A stretch of DNA of 6,393 bases from Actinomycetes bacterium (GTDB lineage Bacteria > Actinomycetota > Acidimicrobiia > Acidimicrobiales > Palsa-688), in the NCBI GenBank assembly GCA_021796905.1, contig JAKABK010000118.1, positions 1-6,393 on the forward strand. Direction: 5' to 3'. A program made the position numbers and the translations under genes. Of this stretch, positions 1 to 5,398 are shown piece by piece (position 1 is the first letter of the stretch; every line of letters starts with the position of its first letter). The notes beneath the pieces are model-generated. The model saw nothing but the letters and a program-made list of their open reading frames with translations. It searched no databases and was not told the DNA's origin.

Positions 1-126
1 GACGGAGCGGGTGGATGCTCTGGCGGGGCAGGTGGGGGCGTTGACGGAGCGGGTGGATGCTCTCGCTCAGAGGATGGATGCTCTTACCCAGAGGGTGGAT
101 GCTCTGGCGGGGCAGGTGGGGGCGTT
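1..126 (+). repeat. Three 42-nt direct tandem repeats encoding paired heptads
   Basis: Units lie at 1-42, 43-84 and 85-126. Units 1 and 2 share their first 21 nt exactly. Positions 9-44 and 93-128 are identical over 36 nt, while the second half of unit 2 differs. Each unit is two 21-nt half-repeats, each coding one heptad, so unit loss or gain would preserve the reading frame. The array probably continues upstream of the window. Confidence 0.8.
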
Positions 127-262
127 GATCGACACCGTAGGGGGTGTCGTCAGCGAGCAGGCCGACACCGCTGAGCTGCTCGGTCGCTTCGTGGCCTTGG
201 CGACGGCCGTCTTCGAGCGGATCGAAGCCCGCCTCGACCGGATCGAGGAACGTCTGGGCTGA
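2..262 (+). CDS. Heptad-repeat coiled-coil protein, 5'-truncated by the window edge
   Basis: The frame is open from the first bases of the window to a TGA at 260-262, so 86 C-terminal residues are visible and the true start lies upstream. A GTG at 11 falls inside the repeat and is unlikely to be the start. Residues 1-42 are three 14-residue units, each two heptads, of the type TERVDALAGQVGAL, with Val/Leu/Met at the spacing expected of a coiled coil. A less regular linker (about 43-57) follows, then a second amphipathic helix ending in ERIEARLDRIEERLG. There is no membrane segment or catalytic motif in the visible part. Such repeats occur in many unrelated structural, tail-fibre-like and cytoskeletal proteins, so I assign no function. 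The gene ends 63 nt before dnaE2, which seems to have its own promoter, so the two need not form an operon. That this is a real gene is likely; the family is unknown. Confidence 0.6.
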   Translation, partial: TERVDALAGQVGALTERVDALAQRMDALTQRVDALAGQVGALIDTVGGVVSEQADTAELLGRFVALATAVFERIEARLDRIEERLG

Positions 263-298
263 GCGCATCCCTGACGCGCCGCCCCCAGGCGCCAGGAG

Positions 299-312
299 CG
301 AACATGTGTTCG
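299..312 (+). promoter_or_regulatory. LexA operator (actinobacterial SOS box) upstream of dnaE2
   Basis: The 14-mer CGAACATGTGTTCG has perfect CGAAC/GTTCG arms around a 4-nt centre and is followed by A at 313. It matches the known Actinobacteria/Firmicutes-type LexA site (TCGAAC-N4-GTTCGA) except for the outermost left base, which is G. It ends 13 nt before the dnaE2 ATG, immediately upstream of a -10-like hexamer, a position where bound LexA would block RNA polymerase. dnaE2 is a classical SOS gene, so site and gene support each other. Confidence 0.85.
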
Positions 313-313
313 A

Positions 314-319
314 TACTCT
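314..319 (+). promoter_or_regulatory. Candidate -10 element of dnaE2, leaderless arrangement
   Basis: TACTCT fits the actinobacterial TAnnnT -10 pattern. The overlapping GATACT at 312-317 is an alternative register. The hexamer ends 6 nt before the ATG at 326, so transcription would start at or next to the start codon. No Shine-Dalgarno sequence lies at usable spacing; the GGCGGG at 320-325 abuts the ATG. No convincing -35 hexamer is visible. The leaderless reading is inferred from spacing. Confidence 0.5.
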
Positions 320-325
320 GGCGGG

Positions 326-3300
326 ATGGGCTTCGACAACCCGCCGCTTCGATGGGCGGAGCTGGAGGCACGGCTGTCGGGGCGCTCCCGCCCGGCCGGC
401 GACGGCAACGACGCCCCCGCCTTCGAGCGCCCTGCCTGCGCCGCCCCGGCGGGCCTGCCCGTCGCCAGGTCCCGCGGGTCGGTTCCCTACGCCGAGTTGC
501 ACTGCCACTCCAACTTCAGCTTCCTCGACGGGGCCTCCCACCCCGAGGAGCTGGTGGAAGAGGCCGTCCGCCTCGGACTGGAGGCGCTGGCGGTCACCGA
601 CCACGACGGCCTCTACGGGGTGGTCCGCTTCGCCGAGGCTGCCCGGGAGGTGGGGATGCCGACGATCTTCGGGGCGGAGGTGACCCTCGACCCGCCCGGC
701 GCCCCGCCGATGGGTGCGGGGAGCGCAGTCCCGCGGCGGACCGGCGTGGCCGACCCGGCCGGGACCCACGTGGTGGTCCTGGCCCGCGACCCGGTCGGCT
801 ACACCCGCCTCGCCCGGGCGCTGTCGGTGGCGCACCTGCGGGGAGGAGGCAAAGGGCGGCCCACCCTCGACCTCGCCACCCTCGGCGCTCTCGGCTCGGG
901 CGCGGTGCCCGACCTGGCCGATGTGTCCAGACCTATACCACGGCTGGAGGGTCGGGCGGACCATTGGGTGCTGCTCACCGGGTGCCGCAAGGGTGCGGTG
1001 CCCGACGCCTTGGTGAGCGCCGGTCCGGCAGCGGCGGCCACCGAGCTCGCCCGGCTCCAGGCCGCGCTCGGAGCGGCCAACGTCGTGGTCGAGCTGTGGG
1101 ACCACGGCGACCCGCTGGACTCCGCCCGCAACGACGCGCTGGTCACCCTCGCTGACCGGGCCGGTGCCGCGGTGGTCGCCACCAACAACGTCCACTACCA
1201 CCGCCCCGACCGCCGGCGCCTGGCGTCGGTCCTGGCAGCGGTACGGGCCCGACGCAGCCTGGACGACATGGACGGCTGGTTGCCCGCCTCGGGCGCCGCC
1301 CACCTGCGCAGCGGGGCGGAGCAGGCCCGGCGCTTCGCCCGCTACCCCGGGGTGGTGGAGGCCGCCGCCGAGCTCGGGCGGGCGTGCGCGTTCGACCTGC
1401 GGGTGGTCGCCCCCCGGCTCCCGCCGTTCCCGACCCCGGGCGGGCAGAGCGAGATGGTCTACCTGCGCCGACTCGCCGAGGAGGGCGCACGCCGCCGTTA
1501 CGGTCCCCGCGACGCCCCCGAGCATCCCGGTGCGTGGGCGCAGATCGACCACGAGCTCGCCGTCGTCGACCAGCTCGGCTTCGCCGGCTACTTCCTCGTC
1601 GTGTGGGACATCGTCGAGTTCTGCCGGGCCCACGACATCTACTGCCAGGGGCGCGGGTCGGCGGCCAACTCGGCGGTCTGCTACGCCCTCGGCATCACCA
1701 GGGCCGACGCGGTGCGCCTCGGGCTGCTGTTCGAACGCTTCCTGTCCCCCGAGCGCGACGGGCCCCCCGACATCGACGTCGACATCGAGTCGGGCCGCCG
1801 GGAGGAGGTCATCCAGTACGTCTACGGTCGCTACGGGCGCGGATGCGCCGCCCAGGTCGCCAACGTGATCACCTACCGGCCCCGTTCGTCGGTGCGCGAC
1901 ATGGGCAAGGCGCTCGGGGCCGCCCCCGGGACCCTCGACGCCTGGTCCAAACAGGTGGACCAGTGGGGTCCGCTCGGGGCGACCCTCGACCACGACATAC
2001 CTGAAGCGGTCATGGCGCTCGCCTCCGAAGTGGCGCACTTCCCCCGCCATCTCGGTATCCACTCCGGGGGGATGGTCATCTGCGACCGCCCGGTCGCCGA
2101 GGTGTGCCCGGTCGAGTGGGCCCGCATGCCGGGGCGCAGCGTGCTGCAGTGGGACAAGGACGACTGCGCAGCCACCGGGCTGGTCAAGTTCGACCTGCTC
2201 GGCCTCGGGATGCTCAGCGTCTTGCACGCCGCCGTCGACCACGTCGCAACCTTCCACGGCGAGACGATCGACCTGGCCGCCCTCCCCCAGGAGGACGCCG
2301 TCTACGAGATGCTGTGCCGGGCGGACACGGTCGGGGTGTTCCAGGTGGAGAGCCGTGCCCAGATGGCGACCCTGCCGCGGCTACGACCCCGGCAGTTCTA
2401 CGACCTGGTGGTGGAGGTCGCCCTGATCCGCCCCGGGCCGATCCAGGGCGGATCGGTGCACCCCTACATCCGCAGGCGTAACGGGGTCGAGCCGGTCACC
2501 TACCTCCATCCGCTGCTCGAGCGCAGCCTGGCCAAGACCCTCGGGGTGCCGTTGTTCCAGGAGCAGCTCATGCAGATGGCCATCGACGTCGCCGGCTTCA
2601 GCGCCGCCGAAGCCGACCAGCTCCGCCAGGCGATGGGCTCCAAGCGCAGCACGCAGCGCATGGAGCGTCTCCGGGCCCGCCTCTATGCCGGTATGGCCGA
2701 GCGGGGCATCACCGGGGTGGTGGCCGACGAGATCCACGACAAGCTCGTCGCTTTCGCCAACTTCGGGTTCCCCGAGAGCCACTCGGTGAGCTTCGCCTAC
2801 CTGGTGTACGCCTCGGCGTGGCTGAAGCTGCACCACCCGGCGGCGTTCACCGCCGGGCTGCTCGACAGCCAGCCGATGGGTTTCTGGTCGCCGCAGACGA
2901 TCGTCGCCGACGCCCGCCGCCACGGGGTGGTAGTGCGCCGCCCGGACGTCAACTCGAGCGGGGCGCGCTCGCGCCTCGAGGCGGCGCCGGCGGCCGACAC
3001 CACCGGCGCTGACACCACCGGAGATGGCACCGGCGCCGCCACCGCCCGCGCTGATGGCCCTGTCGTCCCCGGCCCGATACCGGCGGTGCGCCTCGGGCTG
3101 TCCTACGTGCGCCACATCGGCGAGGAGCTGGCCGAGCGGATCGCCGTCGCCCAACCCTTCACCGGGGTGGAGGACGTGGTGCGCCGGACGGGGATCACCG
3201 CCGCGCAGGCGGAGGCACTGGCGACAGCGGGGGCGTTCGGCTGCTTCGGGTTGGACCGGCGCGCGGCGATGTGGGTGGCGGGGGCGGCAGCCCATGCGGG

Positions 3301-3826
3301 AGCTGACCTGGCGACGGCCGGCGGGGCAGCGCCCGGGAGGTCGGCCGGCCGGGCCCGCTCGGCCCGCCTGCCCGGCTTGTCGACCGGGGTGGAGCCACCC
3401 ACCCTGCCGGGCATGACCACTGCCGAGGTCAACCGTGCCGACCTGTGGGCCACCGGGCTGTCCCCCGACCGGTACCCGACGGAGCTGGTGCGCGAGGCGC
3501 TCCGGAACAAGGGGGTGGTCACCGCCGCCGGCCTGGCGGGCGTGGCCCACGGCCGGCTGGTCCAGGTCGCCGGGGTGGTCACCCATCGCCAGCGGCCCGC
3601 GACCGCGGCGGGCATCACGTTCGTCAACCTCGAGGACGAGACCGGGCTCGTGAACGTCGTCGTCCGCCAGGGGGTGTGGGCCCGCTACCGGCGGGTCGCC
3701 CGGGAAGCCCCGGCGCTGGTGGTCGCCGGCCGTCTCGAACGGGTCGACACCGTGATCAACGTCCTGGCCGAGCGCCTCGAGCCCCTCGCCCTGGGTGCCG
3801 TTCTCCGCTCCCGGGACTTCCGCTGA
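326..3826 (+). CDS. dnaE2: Error-prone DNA polymerase III alpha subunit DnaE2 (ImuC)
   Basis: This C-family replicative-type polymerase performs damage-induced mutagenic translesion synthesis, normally with ImuA'/ImuB and the sliding clamp. The 1166 residues span a full-length protein. The start MGFDNPPLRWAELEARLSGR is the usual DnaE2 N-terminus. The PHP domain covers about 54-300, with motifs LHCH (58-61), TDHDG (91-95), GAE (116-118) and VHYH (289-292). The polymerase core follows: YFLVVWDIV near 422, GRGSAANS (442-449), PPDIDVDIE with likely metal-binding D482 and D484, KFDLLGLG with probable third Asp D623, and NFGFPESHS (812-820). A low-complexity insert (about 885-913) precedes a helix-hairpin-helix region (about 925-990). 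A C-terminal OB-fold (about 1076-1150) leads to the typical ending SRDFR. DnaE2 rather than DnaE1 is supported by length, the ends and the QPMGFWSPQ/DARRHGV/RRPDVN motifs. An SOS box just upstream indicates LexA control. No imuA or imuB lies next to it in the window. Confidence 0.96.
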   Translation: MGFDNPPLRWAELEARLSGRSRPAGDGNDAPAFERPACAAPAGLPVARSRGSVPYAELHCHSNFSFLDGASHPEELVEEAVRLGLEALAVTDHDGLYGVVRFAEAAREVGMPTIFGAEVTLDPPGAPPMGAGSAVPRRTGVADPAGTHVVVLARDPVGYTRLARALSVAHLRGGGKGRPTLDLATLGALGSGAVPDLADVSRPIPRLEGRADHWVLLTGCRKGAVPDALVSAGPAAAATELARLQAALGAANVVVELWDHGDPLDSARNDALVTLADRAGAAVVATNNVHYHRPDRRRLASVLAAVRARRSLDDMDGWLPASGAAHLRSGAEQARRFARYPGVVEAAAELGRACAFDLRVVAPRLPPFPTPGGQSEMVYLRRLAEEGARRRYGPRDAPEHPGAWAQIDHELAVVDQLGFAGYFLVVWDIVEFCRAHDIYCQGRGSAANSAVCYALGITRADAVRLGLLFERFLSPERDGPPDIDVDIESGRREEVIQYVYGRYGRGCAAQVANVITYRPRSSVRDMGKALGAAPGTLDAWSKQVDQWGPLGATLDHDIPEAVMALASEVAHFPRHLGIHSGGMVICDRPVAEVCPVEWARMPGRSVLQWDKDDCAATGLVKFDLLGLGMLSVLHAAVDHVATFHGETIDLAALPQEDAVYEMLCRADTVGVFQVESRAQMATLPRLRPRQFYDLVVEVALIRPGPIQGGSVHPYIRRRNGVEPVTYLHPLLERSLAKTLGVPLFQEQLMQMAIDVAGFSAAEADQLRQAMGSKRSTQRMERLRARLYAGMAERGITGVVADEIHDKLVAFANFGFPESHSVSFAYLVYASAWLKLHHPAAFTAGLLDSQPMGFWSPQTIVADARRHGVVVRRPDVNSSGARSRLEAAPAADTTGADTTGDGTGAATARADGPVVPGPIPAVRLGLSYVRHIGEELAERIAVAQPFTGVEDVVRRTGITAAQAEALATAGAFGCFGLDRRAAMWVAGAAAHAGADLATAGGAAPGRSAGRARSARLPGLSTGVEPPTLPGMTTAEVNRADLWATGLSPDRYPTELVREALRNKGVVTAAGLAGVAHGRLVQVAGVVTHRQRPATAAGITFVNLEDETGLVNVVVRQGVWARYRRVAREAPALVVAGRLERVDTVINVLAERLEPLALGAVLRSRDFR
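2978..3066 (+). repeat. Low-complexity Ala/Thr/Gly insert in dnaE2 with short tandem repeats
   Basis: The stretch encodes an Ala/Asp/Thr/Gly-rich linker containing ADTTG twice in tandem (15-nt units; GACACCACCGG at 2996-3006 and 3011-3021) followed by DGTG. It lies between the polymerase core (after RRPDVNSSG) and the helix-hairpin-helix region, a place where DnaE2 proteins vary in length. It is probably a flexible linker and does not disrupt the frame. Confidence 0.6.
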
Positions 3827-3900
3827 ACGTCCCGCCTCCGGTCCGGGACCGCCTCCAGCTCCGCCCGGTTGGTGGCGTCTTCCCGACGGTGGCCATCCGG

Positions 3901-3906
3901 TACCGT
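3901..3906 (+). promoter_or_regulatory. Candidate -10 element of the pgeF-like gene, leaderless arrangement
   Basis: TACCGT fits TAnnnT and ends 7 nt before the ATG at 3914, nearly the same geometry as upstream of dnaE2. No Shine-Dalgarno sequence precedes the ATG. No good -35 is seen at 16-19 nt. This supports 3914 as the start and independent transcription from dnaE2, but rests on a short motif. Confidence 0.4.
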
Positions 3907-3913
3907 GCGGACG

Positions 3914-4729
3914 ATGGCGCCGGCGACCCACGCCTTCGAGGTCCGCGGCGGGCTCCCGGTCCTCACCTTCCCGGTCCTCGCCGACCGCCGGGTCGAGGTG
4001 GTCGTGACGACCCGGGCCGGCGGCCTCTCGACCGGCCCCTACGCCGAGCTGAACCTCGGCCTGCACGTCGGTGACGACCCGGCGGTGGTGGTCGCCAACC
4101 GGGAGCGGGCGGCGCTCAGCGTCGGTCTCGGTCTCGACGACCTCGTCTTCGCCCACCAGGTCCACGGGCGGGGTGTGGCGGTCGTCGGGACCGCCGACAG
4201 CGGCCGCGGCGCGCGGCAGTGGGAGACGGCGGTGGGGGGCACCGATGCTCTCGTGACCCGCGAGGCGGGTGTCGGGCTAGCGATCCTCGTCGCCGACTGC
4301 GCCCCCGTGGCCCTCTACGACCCGGTCGGGCACGCCGTCGCCGGTGTCCACGCCGGCTGGCGTGGGGCGGTGGCCGGGGTGGCGGCCGCGGCGGTCGAGG
4401 CGTTGGTCGCCGGTGGCTCCCGCCGGGAGGACATCCTCGCCGTCCAGGGGCCTGCAGTGCCCGCCGAGGCCTACCAGGTGGGCGAGGACGTCGCGGCAGC
4501 GGCCGGGGATGCGTTCGGGTCGGCGGTAGGCGACGTGCTCGCACCCGACGGGACCGGGAAGTGGACCTTCGATGTCTGGAGAGCCAACGAGCGGGTCCTG
4601 CTCTCCGCCGGGCTGCGTCCCGGGAACCTGACCACCGCCCGGCTGCCCACGCGCGGGGGCCGCTGGTTCTTCAGTGACCGGGCGGAGCGCCCCTGCGGAC
4701 GCTTCGCCCTGCTGGCCGTCCTGCGTTGA
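3914..4729 (+). CDS. pgeF: PgeF/YfiH-type purine nucleoside phosphorylase (multicopper polyphenol oxidase 'laccase' domain)
   Basis: This 271-residue protein belongs to the Cu-oxidase_4 family (E. coli YfiH, B. subtilis YlmD, human LACC1/FAMIN). Members were once called laccases but are known to act as purine nucleoside phosphorylases and adenosine deaminases in the cytoplasm. The conserved metal/catalytic triad is visible: H84 in HQVHG, C129 in VADCAPV and H146 in HAGWRG, with the family-typical 17-residue Cys-His spacing. Supporting motifs are VTTRAGGLSTGPYAELNLGLHVGDDP near the N-terminus, GGTDALVT before the Cys motif, and the C-terminal FSDRAERPCGRFALLAVL. I chose ATG 3914 because homology begins close after it and a -10-like hexamer precedes it; an in-frame TTG at 3869 would add 15 unlikely residues. 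The gene follows dnaE2 by 87 nt, not the division-cluster position common for this family. Its 3' end overlaps the convergent DUF5522 gene by 59 nt. Family assignment is firm; the exact substrate is inferred from homologs. Confidence 0.92.
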   Translation: MAPATHAFEVRGGLPVLTFPVLADRRVEVVVTTRAGGLSTGPYAELNLGLHVGDDPAVVVANRERAALSVGLGLDDLVFAHQVHGRGVAVVGTADSGRGARQWETAVGGTDALVTREAGVGLAILVADCAPVALYDPVGHAVAGVHAGWRGAVAGVAAAAVEALVAGGSRREDILAVQGPAVPAEAYQVGEDVAAAAGDAFGSAVGDVLAPDGTGKWTFDVWRANERVLLSAGLRPGNLTTARLPTRGGRWFFSDRAERPCGRFALLAVLR

Positions 4730-5185
4730 GCGGCAGCCAGGGGCAGTGCCGGCAGCCCCGTTCGCAGCAGTCGGCCTGGCCCGGAGACGGCGGGCGGTGA
4801 GCACGAACAGGCCGCTCGCCGGGTCGCTGTAGCCCGCGGCCCCGACCTCGAGGGCGGTGTCGTGGGCCGAGACGACTGCCCGCGCTGTCGGGTCGTGAAG
4901 GTCCAGGCGGTCCGGGTGGGGAAGGGCGAGCGCCCGGTCCCACCCGCCCCCCGGGCGCCGGGCGGCCCGGTCGCGCTCGGCGAGAGCCACCAGCCACCAC
5001 GACGCCAGGCCGTGCTCGCAGCAGCCGTCAGGTGGGGTGGGGCAGCCGTCGGGGCTGCGCCCGGTCCCGCTCGCCGCCCACCCCGCCAGGGTCGGCACGT
5101 CCGGAACCGACCCGCGGCTCGACGGTTCGAGGCTCTCGACCGCAGCCAGCCACGCCCGGGCGCCCTCCGGCCAGCTCCAGGTCAA
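4671..5185 (-). CDS. Cys-rich DUF5522-family protein, interrupted by a one-base frameshift
   Basis: From a TTG at 5185 the minus strand encodes MTWSWPEGARAWLAAVESLE, then a Cys-rich segment (C48, C55, C56, H58 in GCPTPPDGCCEHGLASWWLV), then the DUF5522 core: HPDRLDLHDP (90-99), an Ala-rich helix with H108, GYSDPASGLFVLTARRL (118-134). The family should continue with an Arg/Gly turn and a CC-x3-C-x2-C motif. That motif is present as CCERGCRHCPW, but one base out of register, at about 4740-4770. It then reads on to a TGA at 4671-4673. The shift lies between about 4770 and 4790 and needs one added base, or a -1 slip. Unshifted, the frame would run on to 4277, antisense through pgeF, and lose the Cys cluster. 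A sequencing error or a recent mutation is the likeliest cause. The function of DUF5522 is unknown; the cysteines suggest metal binding. The start is uncertain: TTG 5185 is the only usual start codon after an upstream in-frame stop, and GTG 5098 is an alternative. Confidence 0.68.
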
Positions 5186-5278
5186 CGACGCCGAGCCGAC
5201 ACCGTGGGCTCGCCACCGGCGAGACCCCGCTCAGCGCCGCGGGCCGGACCGCGCATCCCGATGCGGCGGGGTGCCCTC

Positions 5279-5292
5279 CAGTTGGTCAACTG
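5279..5292. promoter_or_regulatory. Perfect inverted repeat, candidate operator in the divergent intergenic region
   Basis: CAGTTGGTCAACTG consists of two perfect 6-nt arms around a 2-nt centre. It lies between the divergent DUF5522 and desaturase genes, 107 nt before the desaturase ATG. It overlaps a possible -35 (TTGGTC, 5282-5287) for the plus strand, and on the minus strand contains TTGACC, which resembles a -35. Short palindromes like this are typical binding sites of dimeric repressors such as the TetR family, some of which control desaturase genes. The regulator is not in the window and binding is inferred. Confidence 0.4.
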
Positions 5293-5306
5293 CCACCCGG
5301 GGGGAG

Positions 5307-5312
5307 TCTAAT
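5307..5312 (+). promoter_or_regulatory. Candidate -10 element for the desaturase gene
   Basis: TCTAAT matches five of six positions of TATAAT and lies 19 nt downstream of TTGGTC (5282-5287), inside the palindrome. It would give a leader of about 80 nt. A competing candidate is AATACT at 5360-5365, preceded by an extended -10 TG at 5357-5358, with a leader of about 27 nt. Either would leave a leader carrying the ribosome binding site. Confidence 0.35.
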
Positions 5313-5386
5313 GGAGGTCGGGGACCGCGACCAGCCCGCAGCGGTACCCCGGGATCTGGAATACTCCGGGCGCCCCGACCAGCCTT

Positions 5387-5396
5387 GAAAAGAGGG
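5387..5396 (+). promoter_or_regulatory. Purine-rich ribosome binding site of the desaturase gene
   Basis: GAAAAGAGGG is the only clear Shine-Dalgarno-like stretch before a gene start in the window. Its AGAGG core (5391-5395) lies 3 nt before ATG 5399, which is short. The overlapping GTG at 5396 sits inside the motif and so is a poorer start. The leader arrangement contrasts with the probably leaderless dnaE2 and pgeF. Confidence 0.55.
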
Positions 5397-5398
5397 TG

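Noticed and set aside
276..292. GCGCC/GGCGC hairpin as a terminator after the coiled-coil gene
   Set aside because: The stem is only 5 bp with a 7-nt loop and no T-run, and such pairs are common by chance in this composition.
304..1155. 283-codon plus-strand open frame beginning in the SOS box
   Set aside because: It is out of frame with dnaE2, and its product is Arg/Pro/Gly-rich low-complexity sequence. The dnaE2 frame over the same bases encodes a conserved PHP domain.
3735..3748. TCGAAC followed by GGGTCGAC inside dnaE2 as a second SOS box
   Set aside because: Only the left half-site matches; GTTCG is missing at the required 4-nt spacing.
3840..3850. GGTCC-G-GGACC palindrome as an operator for pgeF
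   Set aside because: The arms are only 5 nt, the centre is 1 nt, it overlaps the hairpin noted at the end of dnaE2, and it lies about 50 nt upstream of the -10-like element.
2381..4165. 594-codon open frame on the minus strand
   Set aside because: It lies antisense across dnaE2 and the start of pgeF. Its translation is rich in Arg, Gly, His and Asp with no recognisable motif, as expected of a shadow frame in GC-rich DNA.
4277..4670. Continuation of the DUF5522 frame through pgeF
   Set aside because: After the frameshift this frame is antisense to conserved pgeF codons and shows no family signature, while the correct Cys motif lies in the neighbouring frame.
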